A stretch of 36,768 bases of DNA from Phycisphaerales bacterium UBA1910 (GCA_002337545.1 DDGE01000043.1:1-36768); one strand, 5' to 3'. Positions 15,566 through 24,424 are shown, counted from the first letter of the stretch. Translations and numbers: made by a program. Notes: generated from the letters alone by a model not told the origin.

Positions 15566-17860
15566 ATGAAAATGATGATGAAGATCTGGATGTTCGTCGC
15601 GTTGAGCGGCCCGCTCTATGCGGGTCCGCCATCGACGCTCTTGTTTCCAAGAGCGGATGTTGATACCGGCGCGTCTCCCCACAGGATGTGCATCGGCGAT
15701 TTCGACAACGACGGCGTTTTGGATGTCCTGTCAACCTCTGATCGGAACAGTCATCTCACCGTTTCGCTCGGGAATCCGGGTGGTACATTTCGCGAAGCGG
15801 TTTGGAGTTACACGCATTACGATGTAGAGGACTGTGTTGTTGCGGATTTCAATCAGGATGGTTTCCTTGATGCCGCGGCTGCGCTCCGTGCTTCTCCGAA
15901 TATCGCTGTCTCATTTGGACTCGGCGATGGTCGGTTCGCGAGCGACATCACATACGCTATTGACGGGTACGCCAGCAACATTTTGACGGCGGACATGAAC
16001 GCGGATGGGCATCTAGATCTCGTCTGCACATACTCGAACGAGGACAAGGTATCAGTGTTCTTTGGGTCTGTGAACGGCGAGTTCACGAGTGCCATCGACA
16101 CGATCGCTCCGGAGACCGGCCAGCGGGCGGCGATCATCGACGCGAACGACGACGACATCCCAGACCTACTCATCTCACTGGTGAACCCTGAACAACAGAT
16201 TTTGGTGTATCACGGTAATCAGGACGGCACCTTTGAACTTGCTTCAACGAACGACCTCGACAGCTATGCCACCGATATCGTGGTCTCCGATTTCAATGGA
16301 GACGGGTTGCAGGACTTTGCCGCTTCTACATGGAGCGACGGGCTGATTGCTTTCTTCACTGGTAACGGTGACGGCACATTTGCCCCACATGATCCTCTGC
16401 AGGCTTCAGACCGTGTGAACTGCATCGATGCCGGCGATATCAACGGCGACGGGCAAACAGACCTCGTCGTTGCTTCGGACTTTGGTGTGGAAGTGTTTCT
16501 CTTTGCAGGCAGCAACGCTTTCTCGTCACCGCTCCAGTACCCCCTACCAAGCGGGGGGTTCAGCGACATCGCCATTGCCGATCTGAATGCTGATGGCCAT
16601 TCCGATGTCGCGGTTTCGAACTACTACAGCAACTCCGGGAGTGTTCTGCACGGGCGGGGTGATGGCACGCTGGTGTCCACCACGCAGTTTCCCACCGAAG
16701 GTGATCCGAAGGCGATTGTTTCAGCTGATTTCAATGGCGATTCCTTCCCCGACCTTGCCTATATCAACAGCTCATGGAGTTCTCTGAGCGTGGCACTGGG
16801 AACCTCCTCCGGCGTGTTCTTGCCCCCGCACACCATCACAGTATGGTCATCGCCTTACGACATGACACTCGGCGATTTCAATGGTGATGGGCTCGCTGAT
16901 CTTGCGATCAGTCACGATCGAGCAAATAACTCCAAGGTGACCGTGTACCTCGGGGCGAGTGACGGGACATTTGCACTCTGGACCGAGTTCGCGACGGGCG
17001 GGTATCTTACGGAATGCGTTGCGACTGACCTCGACGCAGACGGCCTGTCTGATCTTGCCGTTGTGAGCCGGGGCAATCAATCCATCCAGCTCTTCTCCAA
17101 CGCCGGTGATGGGTCGTTTACGCTTGTACAAGAACTCGAGTCTGCAGGGCCAACCTCGCTCGCCGCCGGCGATCTTGATGGCGACGACCGCCCTGAGATC
17201 ATTGTGGGGAGTCGGTTCAACACCGACTTGCTCGTGTATGTTGCAGACCCAGACGGCGTGTACACCCAGGCCGAGCTCTTTGATGCGGGTGGCCGCATCG
17301 ATGTGCTCACGGTACAACCACTCGATGATGACCGATCCAACGCCATACTGGCGGGCAGAAGCTCTGCCGTCGTTCTGATACAAAGAGAATCCGATGGGTC
17401 CTACACAGAAAGTAGCGTAACTACGCCCTCGGGCGTCCATGACATCGGAGTGGCCGATGTTGATCAGGATGGCAACGCTGACCTTGTGGTACTAAGTGAA
17501 ACCACATACTTCTCGGTGCACCGCGGGCAAGCAGACGGCACCTATGCCGATCCTCAGCGCTATGCGTTTGCGTCTTCAACCTATTCGATGGTGGTGACGG
17601 ATCTCAACGGCGACAATGCCGTAGATGTGGCAGCAGCCGCCCAAAGTGACGATCAGGTCGTCATATCGACAGGGTTGCATACCACAACTCATTGCCTCGC
17701 TGACCTAAACAGCGACGGTGAGCTCAACTTCTTCGATGTCTCCGCGTTTCTCGTCGCGTATCTCGGTGCAGATCCAGTTGCGGACTTCAACAAGGATGGG
17801 ATGTTCAATTTTTTTGATGTCAGCGCGTTCCTCGTCGCGTTCCAGGCAGGGTGCCCCTGA
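15566..17860 (+). CDS. Large secreted FG-GAP/VCBS repeat protein with GC-type dockerin tail
   Basis: 764 residues from the ATG at 15566, which begins a signal peptide (MKMMMKIWMFVALSGPLYAG). An in-frame GTG at 15518 overlaps the previous gene but adds no useful signal. About thirteen FG-GAP/VCBS units fill residues 30-700, each with a DxNxDGxxDxxx loop (DFDNDGVLDVLS, DMNADGHLDLVC, DFNGDGLQDFAA, DINGDGQTDLVV, DVDQDGNADLVV and others), long enough for two propellers. Residues 710-764 are the dockerin-like tail (DLNSDGELNFFDVS, DFNKDGMFNFFDVS, terminal GCP). Codon use is less GC-biased than in the S8 protease gene, which may reflect more recent duplication or lower expression. Extracellular, role unknown. 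Confidence 0.88.
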   Translation: MKMMMKIWMFVALSGPLYAGPPSTLLFPRADVDTGASPHRMCIGDFDNDGVLDVLSTSDRNSHLTVSLGNPGGTFREAVWSYTHYDVEDCVVADFNQDGFLDAAAALRASPNIAVSFGLGDGRFASDITYAIDGYASNILTADMNADGHLDLVCTYSNEDKVSVFFGSVNGEFTSAIDTIAPETGQRAAIIDANDDDIPDLLISLVNPEQQILVYHGNQDGTFELASTNDLDSYATDIVVSDFNGDGLQDFAASTWSDGLIAFFTGNGDGTFAPHDPLQASDRVNCIDAGDINGDGQTDLVVASDFGVEVFLFAGSNAFSSPLQYPLPSGGFSDIAIADLNADGHSDVAVSNYYSNSGSVLHGRGDGTLVSTTQFPTEGDPKAIVSADFNGDSFPDLAYINSSWSSLSVALGTSSGVFLPPHTITVWSSPYDMTLGDFNGDGLADLAISHDRANNSKVTVYLGASDGTFALWTEFATGGYLTECVATDLDADGLSDLAVVSRGNQSIQLFSNAGDGSFTLVQELESAGPTSLAAGDLDGDDRPEIIVGSRFNTDLLVYVADPDGVYTQAELFDAGGRIDVLTVQPLDDDRSNAILAGRSSAVVLIQRESDGSYTESSVTTPSGVHDIGVADVDQDGNADLVVLSETTYFSVHRGQADGTYADPQRYAFASSTYSMVVTDLNGDNAVDVAAAAQSDDQVVISTGLHTTTHCLADLNSDGELNFFDVSAFLVAYLGADPVADFNKDGMFNFFDVSAFLVAFQAGCP

Positions 17861-17887
17861 CGCAATAGTCGGCCTAGTGTTGGGGTC

Positions 17888-18829
17888 GTGAACGACACTG
17901 CACATGCCAATCCTCTTCCCGTGTCGCCGGTGCGCAAGGTCCTCATCGCGATGGGCGACATCAAGCTCGCGCACTCTGTGTTCGCGATGCCCTTTGCGAT
18001 CCTTGGGGCGTTCCTTGTCGAGCCACGCAGCGACGGGCAGATCGCGTGGGGGACGCTCGCGAAGATGCTCGTGCTGGTGGTGCTGTGCATGGTGTTCGCG
18101 CGGAACTGGGCGATGCTGTTCAATCGGGTCGCGGACGCGAAGATCGATGCGGCCAATCCGCGGACGGCTCGGCGTGCCTTTGCGTCGGGCGCGTTGCGCT
18201 TGCGGGATGGCTATGTGCTGCTGGGGCTCAACGCGATCGCGTTCATGATCGGGTGTGCGCTGTTCGGGGTGCTCTTTGGGAACTGGTGGCCAAGCATTCT
18301 GGGCGTGCCGGTGCTGGTGTGGATCGCGTTTTACTCGCTGACGAAGCGGTTTACCTGGCTGTGCCATGTGTTTCTGGGTGGGGCGTTGGCGGCGTCGCCG
18401 CTTGCGGCGACGATCGCGGTGAACCCGGAACTTCTCGCGGAAACAGCGAGCGTGTTCTGGATCGCGGGGATGGTGCTGTGTTGGGTGGCGGGGTTCGATG
18501 TGATCTACGCGCTGCAGGATCTGGACTATGACCGGTCGGTGGGGCTCAGCTCGATGCCGGCGAAGTTTGGTTGGCGTGGGGCGCTGTGGGTTTCGCGGGG
18601 CTTGCACGCGCTGGCGATCGTGTGTTTGGTGATGGCGTTGCGAGTCGACGATCGCTTGGGCGTGCTCTTTACGGTTGCGATTGGGCTTGTGGCGTTGCTG
18701 CTGATCTGGGAGCATGCGCTGCTTGTTCAGCGCGGCAAGGCGGGGATCCCGATGGCGTTCTTTACCCTCAATGGGGTGGTTTCGATTGTGCTGGGGCTCG
18801 CGGGGTGTCTTGAGATCGCGATCTCGTAG
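17888..18829 (+). CDS. UbiA-family aromatic prenyltransferase (4-hydroxybenzoate polyprenyltransferase-like, MqnP candidate)
   Basis: 313 residues from a GTG; TAGTGT lies seven bases upstream (leaderless candidate), and a GGGG lies close to the start too. About eight to nine membrane helices. The two Asp-rich motifs that bind polyprenyl diphosphate through magnesium are present: NRVADAKID at residues 79-87 followed by NPRTARR, and ALQDLDYDRSVGLSSMPAKFG at about 206-226. The family transfers a polyprenyl chain onto an aromatic acid in quinone synthesis. The NPRTARR form resembles the 4-hydroxybenzoate/MqnP-type branch used in ubiquinone or futalosine-pathway menaquinone synthesis. Planctomycetes make menaquinone, so MqnP is the likelier role, but no other men/mqn gene is in the window. 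Confidence 0.88.
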   Translation: MNDTAHANPLPVSPVRKVLIAMGDIKLAHSVFAMPFAILGAFLVEPRSDGQIAWGTLAKMLVLVVLCMVFARNWAMLFNRVADAKIDAANPRTARRAFASGALRLRDGYVLLGLNAIAFMIGCALFGVLFGNWWPSILGVPVLVWIAFYSLTKRFTWLCHVFLGGALAASPLAATIAVNPELLAETASVFWIAGMVLCWVAGFDVIYALQDLDYDRSVGLSSMPAKFGWRGALWVSRGLHALAIVCLVMALRVDDRLGVLFTVAIGLVALLLIWEHALLVQRGKAGIPMAFFTLNGVVSIVLGLAGCLEIAIS

Positions 18830-18837
18830 TTTCTCGA

Positions 18838-18857
18838 TTTTCAGATTTTACTGAAAA
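18838..18857. promoter_or_regulatory. Palindromic candidate operator for GbsR-like regulator
   Basis: Perfect inverted repeat TTTTCAG-N6-CTGAAAA in an AT-rich patch, between the UbiA gene and the GbsR-like gene. The position, 24 nt before ATG 18881, fits autoregulation by the winged-helix protein encoded next. Confidence 0.6.
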
Positions 18858-18880
18858 CTACTCGACAAGGGTCGCTGGGC

Positions 18881-19516
18881 ATGCGATACTTTGGCATGCC
18901 GCTCTCTCGTTCATCGATCAAGAACGCTGCCCAGGCCCGTGCCCAGTTGCTCGAGGCGCAGGACCGTTTTATTGCGTCGTGGGGCCGGATGGGGTCCGTG
19001 TGGGGGATCTCTCGGACGATGGCGGAGGTGCACGCGCTGCTCTATATCACCGGGGCGCCCATGTGCACCGACGAGATCATGGAACGCCTTGGTGTCTCGC
19101 GTGGGAATGTCTCGATGTCGGTCCGCTCGCTGCTTGAGTGGGGCGTGATCGAGAAGGTACGCCACCCCGGGGATCGCAAGGAGTACTTCCAGGCGGAGCA
19201 GGATGTGTGGTCGATGCTGCGGGCGATCGCGCGGGAGCGGATCAAGCGTGAGGTTGACCCGTTGCTCGATGCGCTCGATGAGATCGGTGAGTTGGCGCCC
19301 GAGGTCGAGGGGCAATCTCAGGAGGAGATCCGGGAGTTGCACAAGCGGCTCGATGAGATCCGCGATGGGTTCGGGCTGATCACGACGCTGGCGCACAAGT
19401 TCGCGGGCCCGCGGGGCGCGGGGCTGCAGACCGCCGCCAAGCTTCTCGCCAAGGCGCCTGTCGGGCGCAAGAAGACCCACGCGAGCAAGCGCAGCCGGAA
19501 GGGTGGTGCGTCATGA
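18881..19516 (+). CDS. GbsR/MarR-type winged-helix transcriptional regulator
   Basis: 211 residues from ATG 18881 (AAGGG nine bases upstream). A second ATG at 18896, with GATACT five bases upstream, is an alternative start. Residues about 20-100 are a winged helix: SWGRMGSVWGISRTMAEVHALLYI, then TDEIMERLGVSRGNVSMSVRSLLEWGVIEKV and the wing HPGDRKEYFQAEQDVW, which matches GbsR-family repressors (choline/glycine betaine or related gene control) very well. A helical C-terminal part (105-180) probably dimerises, and a basic tail follows. The palindrome TTTTCAG-N6-CTGAAAA just upstream is a likely binding site. The stop overlaps the next start (ATGA), so the two are coupled. Regulated process unknown; no osmolyte gene is adjacent. 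Confidence 0.85.
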   Translation: MRYFGMPLSRSSIKNAAQARAQLLEAQDRFIASWGRMGSVWGISRTMAEVHALLYITGAPMCTDEIMERLGVSRGNVSMSVRSLLEWGVIEKVRHPGDRKEYFQAEQDVWSMLRAIARERIKREVDPLLDALDEIGELAPEVEGQSQEEIRELHKRLDEIRDGFGLITTLAHKFAGPRGAGLQTAAKLLAKAPVGRKKTHASKRSRKGGAS

Positions 19517-19932
19517 GTGCGCACACCAGTGTTCGGCGTGGTTCGCCGCCGGTGCGTGTGCTGCCCGGTGTTTCTCGGGTGGTGCTGGAATGGGGCGTGT
19601 CGCGATCCGCTCTGGGGGCGCATGCGCCCGAGGGGCGAGCACACCTTGTCACGCTGCGGTACGAGGCCAGCCCGGGCACATCGGAGCGGTGGACGCTGAT
19701 CGATCCGGAGCGCAACAGCGAGCGTGTGGTCGCGAGCGAGCTCTGCGGCTCGAAGCCGATGGTGCGGAACTCGGGCGGGTGCGTGCTTGTTCGATCGTCG
19801 AGCATGTACGCCTTTGTTTCGATCGAGTGTGATGCACCATCGCTGCTGTATGCACGGACGGGGATCTTCGCGTCGCTGGGTGTTGGCGGTGGTCGATATC
19901 AGCCGATGGGCGTTCGGGTGATCGAATCATAA
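19513..19932 (+). CDS. Hypothetical protein coupled to the GbsR-like regulator
   Basis: 139 residues, starting at the ATG of an ATGA overlap with the previous gene. No family recognised. The sequence is beta-rich with no signal peptide or membrane segment (VSRVVLEWGVSRSALGAHAPEG, HLVTLRYEA, RWTLIDPERNSERVVASEL). The tight coupling suggests that it works with, or is controlled together with, the regulator, perhaps as a ligand sensor; this is inference only. A terminator-like hairpin lies directly after its stop codon. Confidence 0.7.
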   Translation: MSAHTSVRRGSPPVRVLPGVSRVVLEWGVSRSALGAHAPEGRAHLVTLRYEASPGTSERWTLIDPERNSERVVASELCGSKPMVRNSGGCVLVRSSSMYAFVSIECDAPSLLYARTGIFASLGVGGGRYQPMGVRVIES

Positions 19933-19955
19933 AAACACCCGTCGTGTGACGGGTG
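19931..19955 (-). terminator. Rho-independent terminator
   Basis: Stem CACCCGTC-GTGT-GACGGGTG; read on the minus strand it is followed by five T, so it best serves the gene at 19999-20844. It also stands right after the plus-strand gene ending at 19932 and may work weakly in both directions. Confidence 0.8.
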
Positions 19956-19998
19956 CATTGTGTGGCGCTTGATCTTTGGTTTGAGCGAATGTGGCTGT

Positions 19999-20844
19999 TT
20001 AGCTTCTTCGGAGGATGGCCCAGCCGATGCCGCCCATGATCAGGACCGCGGCGAGGCCGCCCCCTGCGATGATGTAGAGCATGTTCTGGTCGACGCTTTC
20101 GAGCATCGATTTGGAGCCGCCGGTCATGCCGAGCACCATGACGGCGAGTGCGAGCATGAGCATGATGACCATGCCCAGCGCGATTCCGCCGAAGAGCCCG
20201 GATGCTGCGCCGTCGTATGCCTCTCCGCCTGCGAGTGGTGCCGCAACGGGTGCGGATGCCGGCGTGAACTCTGAGTCGCCGCCGGCCGTTCCTTCGAAGA
20301 GCGCTCCGGATACGGATCCGCCGAGTGCGGTATCGCCGATGCCTGTGCCGCCGGAGAACGATGCGCCTGCCTGCGAGTCTGCGGCGAGATCGTCGAGGAG
20401 GTTGCCGCCGAGGGATGTGTCGTCCGGCTCGAAAGCGAGCTGTGCGAGCCCTGAGCCCGAAGCGCCGGCGTCCATGTTGAAGCCGGATCCGCCGAGCCCA
20501 CCACTGGAGACGAGTGTGTCCGCGTTTGCGTCAGCGGCGTCGCCTTCTTCGGGCTCGAAGATGGAGATGCCGGTGCCCTCGCCGGAGTTTTCGAGTGAGA
20601 GCGAGGTGCCTGAAGAGCTCAGTGAGATCGGTTCGATTCCGGGGCCGGTGTCCGCGAGTGTGATTTCTTCGTCGCCGCCCTCTTCGTCGCCGGCGAGCAG
20701 ATCGACCTGCTCGACCTTGAACATGAGTTTGTCGCGATCACGGAACTCCTGGAGCTGTCCGGATTCTGCGAGTGATTGGACATCGCTGTCGCTCATCCCG
20801 AGCTTTGCGGCGGCTTCCTCGAGCGTGTAGAACATCTTGGCCAT
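19999..20844 (-). CDS. HTH-domain protein with acidic linker and two C-terminal membrane helices
   Basis: 281 residues; ATG at 20844 with GGAG ten bases upstream. Residues 1-50 form an excisionase/MerR-like helix-turn-helix (MFYTLEEAAAKLGMSDSDVQSLAESGQLQEFRDRDKLMFK). Residues 52-205 are low-complexity, rich in Gly, Ser, Ala, Asp and Glu, and probably disordered. Two membrane helices follow at about 218-241 and 255-278. N-terminal HTH plus disordered linker plus membrane anchor is a layout I associate with planctomycete proteins of unknown function. It may tether a DNA- or protein-binding head to the inner membrane. Transcribed away from the 3D-domain gene; ends at a good terminator. Confidence 0.8.
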   Translation of the reverse strand: MAKMFYTLEEAAAKLGMSDSDVQSLAESGQLQEFRDRDKLMFKVEQVDLLAGDEEGGDEEITLADTGPGIEPISLSSSGTSLSLENSGEGTGISIFEPEEGDAADANADTLVSSGGLGGSGFNMDAGASGSGLAQLAFEPDDTSLGGNLLDDLAADSQAGASFSGGTGIGDTALGGSVSGALFEGTAGGDSEFTPASAPVAAPLAGGEAYDGAASGLFGGIALGMVIMLMLALAVMVLGMTGGSKSMLESVDQNMLYIIAGGGLAAVLIMGGIGWAILRRS

Positions 20845-21415
20845 GTCGTTGCGTCTCCAGCACCATCATGCCTCAAGGGCATATCGAAGGGCGTATCGCC
20901 CGTGTTGATCGTTTTTGCTTCATCCAGCCCCGCCCACCGGGGCTTGTCGCGTCGCGGGAATGCGTTGCGAGTGGTAAGGATAGCACACTTTCGCCCACCT
21001 GTGGGCGCGGGCGGAGCCAACCTATACGCATCTCATGCGAGCCCGGTTTCGGGGAGTGGGCGTCACAGCCCGCAATATGGGTGTTCTTTCGGACCTTGCT
21101 GAGGGCTCTGTGCGATGGATTCTTGAGTCCGGGATCGTTATCAGGCGTGTTCGGGGTGGGTTTGGAACGATCATCCGGGTTCAGTCGCCCTCCGGATCGT
21201 CCGATCATGTTCCGTGTACGAGATCCGCTGTCCCATCGTCTTGTCTGGGCTACACTTGAGCCCCAGAGGCATGGATTGCCACTGCGAGCCAGACGGGACG
21301 AGACCAGAGAATGTCCCTGCATGGTGCGCTTCGGACGGAGCCGTTGATCATCACCCGACGCAAGATCGGGATCGATCATCCGAACCATAACGAAGACACG
21401 AACGAGGCTCGACCA
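20845..21415. other. 570-bp divergent intergenic stretch
   Basis: Lies between the HTH-membrane gene and the 3D-domain gene. A short hairpin (GGGCG-TAT-CGCCC, about 20890-20902) precedes the HTH gene. Codon-like bias is absent in all frames except the in-frame extension of the 3D gene from an ATG at 21311. No RNA gene, repeat family or convincing promoter was recognised. Confidence 0.5.
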
Positions 21416-22087
21416 GTGAAGACCCAACCAAAGAACCGAACACACACCCGAGCGGGTCGCGTCGTCGCCGGCGAGATGATGCTGTGGATGTGCGCGTTGA
21501 CGATTGTGGTGACCAGCGCGATCTTCACCAAAGAGCAAGGCTCGCTGCCGGCGTTGGCCCAGATCACGCCCGCTTCCAGCACGCAGCCCGAGATCGTGCC
21601 TGTCGCTTCGAGCACGCCCGAGGCGTCGTTCGGTGTGCCCAGCAATCCGATCGATGAAGAAGCCATCGCCCGTGCGATCGAGCTGACCGCGGAGCCCGCT
21701 GAGATCGAACCCACCGACCTGTCGGTGCGTTGGTTCGACGGCCGCAAGGTTCGCCCCGCCCGCACGATCTATATGACCGTGACGGGGTACTCGCCCGATG
21801 CTCGCTCTTGCGGGAAGTACGCGGACAACAAGACCGCGATCATGTACTCCGTGTGGACGAACGGGATGAATCTCGTGGCCGCGGATCCCAAGGTGCTCCC
21901 CTACAAGTCTTTGATCTCTGTTCCCGGGTACGCGAACTCCGAGATCGTCCCGATCATGGACTGCGGCGGCGCGATCAAGGGCAGCCGTCTGGATCTGCTC
22001 TACCCCACGCACGAGCTGGCGCTCCAGTGGGGCATCCGCCAGCTCCCCGTTACGGTGTGGGAGTATGTGGACGAGGATGAGGGCTGA
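21416..22087 (+). CDS. Membrane-anchored 3D-domain protein (double-psi beta-barrel, putative cell-wall enzyme)
   Basis: 223 residues from the GTG at 21416 (GAGG eight bases upstream). An ATG at 21311 would add 35 residues without family support but cannot be excluded. A membrane anchor lies at about residues 21-40 (MMLWMCALTIVVTSAIF). Residues about 120-220 match the 3D domain: MTVTGYSPDARSCGK, then NLVAADPKVLPYKSLISVPG, IMDCGGAIKGSRLDLLY and ALQWGIRQLPVTVWEY. Three conserved Asp (in AADP, MDCGG and RLDLLY) give the family its name and lie at the active site of MltA-like lytic transglycosylases and Sps/YuiC muralytic enzymes. It probably cleaves peptidoglycan outside the inner membrane. Followed by a strong terminator. 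Confidence 0.82.
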   Translation: MKTQPKNRTHTRAGRVVAGEMMLWMCALTIVVTSAIFTKEQGSLPALAQITPASSTQPEIVPVASSTPEASFGVPSNPIDEEAIARAIELTAEPAEIEPTDLSVRWFDGRKVRPARTIYMTVTGYSPDARSCGKYADNKTAIMYSVWTNGMNLVAADPKVLPYKSLISVPGYANSEIVPIMDCGGAIKGSRLDLLYPTHELALQWGIRQLPVTVWEYVDEDEG

Positions 22088-22112
22088 GTTTCCGCATTGA
22101 TTCGAGTTCAAC

Positions 22113-22140
22113 AACCCGCGTTCGTCGCGGGTTTCTTTAT
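22113..22140 (+). terminator. Rho-independent terminator
   Basis: Stem AACCCGCG-TTCGT-CGCGGGTT followed by TCTTTAT. It ends the 3D-domain gene; the convergent operon ends only 4 bp further on, so its 3' end may share this hairpin. Confidence 0.85.
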
Positions 22141-22144
22141 GCGT

Positions 22145-23224
22145 TCACTCTTCCTGATCGTCGTGCTCTGTTACGACGAAGCTGCGGGAGAGGTCTCCGC
22201 GGGTGCGCTCGTGCAGGGATTCGTCGTCGAGATTGTCGACCAAGCGTTCGATGCGTGAGATCGAGCCTTTCTTTGGGAAGGTGAGGTGCACGACCGGGTC
22301 GCCCGGGGCGACGCTGGGGATGGTGGTCATGCCGAGGATGATGCCGTCGCGCGGTGCGCGGATGGTCTCGACCTCTTCGCCGCCCAGGTTCCAGCTTGTG
22401 GCGATCGCGTCGTCCTCGTGGACGATGTCGCCGGGTCCGACATGAAACTCGAGGAAGCCGCCGACGCTTGCGCGGACCCATGTGGCCGCGTCTGTTTCCA
22501 ATCGGTACGCCGGGAGTGTGGGTTTCCCTTCGAGCATCTTGAGGTACCGGAGGCAGTTGGTGATGCCGCGGATCGAGTACTCGACGATTGAGGATTCGAC
22601 CTTCCAGACCTCGCCTGCTTCGAGGATGACGGTGAGGCACCCTTCCTTTGTCGCGGCGCTGCGGAGGGATCCTTTGGGGCCTTTTCCGTCGATGACGAGT
22701 TCCGTTCCGAACGCGCGGGCGAAGCTGTGGAGCTCTGGGATGCTCAGGTCCGCGCGGACATTGGGGAAGTTCGTCCGCCGGACCGCCGCGGTATGCAGGT
22801 CGATCCCGTAATCGCAATGCTTTGTGAGCTGGTTGAAGAATGAGTGTGCCAGGCGTGAGGCGAGCGAGCCCGACGCGGAGCCGGGGAAGGACCTGTTCAG
22901 GTCCCGTCGATCCGGGAGGTATCTTGAATGGAGCTCGAAGCCCAGTATGTTGACCACGGGGACCATGACGAGGGTCCCTCGTTGCAGCTCGAACGGCGGA
23001 TCGGTGATGATGGAGCGGATCGTTCCGGTGCCGTTGATCTCGTCGCCGTGCACCGCGGCCGTGACGCTGACGATGGGTCCGGGTTCTTTGCCCTTCCAGA
23101 CATAGACGGGGATGGTGATATCGCGCCCTGCGACGCTTTCTGATATGACGAGATCGTGCCATGCCCGCTCGCCGGGCGGGGTTGAGTCTGCGAACCATGT
23201 TCGCTTGGGTGTTGCTTTGCTCAT
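22145..23224 (-). CDS. Succinylglutamate desuccinylase/aspartoacylase (M14-like) family amidohydrolase
   Basis: 359 residues. Zinc and substrate residues of the AstE/AspA group are in place: His59-x2-Glu62 in VHGDE, Asp108/Asn110/Arg111 in RRDLNRSFPG, His143 in DLHT and the general base Glu201 in ILEAGE. The C-terminal part (about 260-335) is a beta-rich, biotinyl/lipoyl-like hairpin domain (VRASVGGFLEFHVGPGDIVHEDD) usual in this family. Members remove acyl groups from amino-acid or peptide amides. It is last in a four-gene operon, 3 nt after the RimK-like ligase. The pairing suggests that it removes or trims what the ligase adds; the true substrate is unknown. Confidence 0.87.
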   Translation of the reverse strand: MSKATPKRTWFADSTPPGERAWHDLVISESVAGRDITIPVYVWKGKEPGPIVSVTAAVHGDEINGTGTIRSIITDPPFELQRGTLVMVPVVNILGFELHSRYLPDRRDLNRSFPGSASGSLASRLAHSFFNQLTKHCDYGIDLHTAAVRRTNFPNVRADLSIPELHSFARAFGTELVIDGKGPKGSLRSAATKEGCLTVILEAGEVWKVESSIVEYSIRGITNCLRYLKMLEGKPTLPAYRLETDAATWVRASVGGFLEFHVGPGDIVHEDDAIATSWNLGGEEVETIRAPRDGIILGMTTIPSVAPGDPVVHLTFPKKGSISRIERLVDNLDDESLHERTRGDLSRSFVVTEHDDQEE

Positions 23225-23227
23225 CGA

Positions 23228-24424
23228 TCAGTCCTGATCAGGGATTGCGCTTGCCGACAGTTTTCTCGGCTTGAGTCGGCGCTTCCGCTTTGGTGTTTTT
23301 TCTGCGAGATCGCGCATGTTGTCCAATCGTCCGTAGCAGAGTACTTTGTCGCCCGCTTCGAGGATGCGTGTGCTCTTGGGATTGGAGATGATCGTGGTTC
23401 CGCGGTGGAGGTTGAGTACGGTGAGGTCTCTGTTCCAGAGCGATTCGCTGATGGGCTTGCCGACCAGTTCTGATCCGTCGGGGATGACGATGTCGGCGAC
23501 CCCGAACCCTTTGGAAACGGTGAGACGCTGGCGCAGATCGATCTCGGGGAAGTTGACCTGCTGCTCGATGTAATCCACAATTGAGCCCGCGATGTCGAGC
23601 TTTGTTGCGCCCTCGATGCCTTCGAGCCCGGGCGAGGAGTTGACCTCCATGATCAGCGGGCCGCTGTCGGACTCGAGTATGTCGACCCCGGCGACCCGGA
23701 GCCCCATGATCTGTGCGGCGCGGACCGCGAGCTGTGCGGTTTTTTCGTCCAGTGTGACCGGCTCTGTGGTGCCGCCGCGATGGACATTTGAGCGGAACTC
23801 GTCGCCGACTGCGCGTCGGCGCATCGCGGCGACGACCTGATCGCCGACAACGAACGCGCGGACATCGGTGCCCTTGCTTTCCCTGATGAACTGCTGGATG
23901 AGGACATTCTGTTTCGCGGTCTGGAGTGTCTCGATGATCGCTTCGGCGACTTTGGTTGAGTCCGCGAGGATGACGCCCACGCCCTGGGTGCCCTCGAGGA
24001 TCTTGATGATGACGGGGGCGCCGCCGATCCGCTCGATCGCGGGGAGCACATCCGCGCGGTCTCGTACGAATGTGGTGTGCGGGATCCCGATGTCGTGGCG
24101 GCTCAGGATCTGGAGCGAGCGGAGCTTGTCGCGAGAGTTGCTGATGCCGGCGGCCGTGTTGGGTGTGTAGACATCCATCTGCTCGAACTGGCGGACGACG
24201 GCCGTGCCGAAGTAGGTGATGGATGCGCCGATGCGGGGGAGGACCGCGTCGTACTCGCTGAGCTGCTTTGACCGGAAGTGTAGGTCGGGCTCGCCTTCCT
24301 GAAGCTCGATGGAGAACCGGAGGGTGTTGAGGACCTTGACCTTGTGACCGCGATCGATCGCGGTCTGGCGCAAGCGCGAGGTGGAGTAGTTGTTGGGCGA
24401 GGTGGAGAGAATCCCGAGTTTCAT
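23228..24424 (-). CDS. RimK-family ATP-grasp glutamate ligase fused to a C-terminal TrkA-C (RCK_C) domain
   Basis: 398 residues; the ATG overlaps the upstream stop by 4 bp. Residues 1-295 are a full RimK-type ligase: the N-terminal GILSTSPNNYSTSRL and SITYFG part, the ATP-grasp loop LEGTQGVGV, and the magnesium ligands Asp248, Glu260 and Asn262 (VDILESDSGPLIMEVNSSPGLEGIE). RimK adds glutamate to ribosomal protein S6 or makes related gamma/alpha-glutamyl products. Residues about 305-375 (DIVIPDGSELVGKPISESLWNRDLTVLNLHRG...LEAGDKVLCYG) resemble a TrkA-C domain, normally a regulatory ligand-binding unit of potassium channels and transporters. The ligase may thus be controlled by a small ligand. 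A basic Lys/Arg tail follows. Operon with a RimB-like protease and an aspartoacylase-like hydrolase. Confidence 0.9.
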   Translation of the reverse strand: MKLGILSTSPNNYSTSRLRQTAIDRGHKVKVLNTLRFSIELQEGEPDLHFRSKQLSEYDAVLPRIGASITYFGTAVVRQFEQMDVYTPNTAAGISNSRDKLRSLQILSRHDIGIPHTTFVRDRADVLPAIERIGGAPVIIKILEGTQGVGVILADSTKVAEAIIETLQTAKQNVLIQQFIRESKGTDVRAFVVGDQVVAAMRRRAVGDEFRSNVHRGGTTEPVTLDEKTAQLAVRAAQIMGLRVAGVDILESDSGPLIMEVNSSPGLEGIEGATKLDIAGSIVDYIEQQVNFPEIDLRQRLTVSKGFGVADIVIPDGSELVGKPISESLWNRDLTVLNLHRGTTIISNPKSTRILEAGDKVLCYGRLDNMRDLAEKTPKRKRRLKPRKLSASAIPDQD

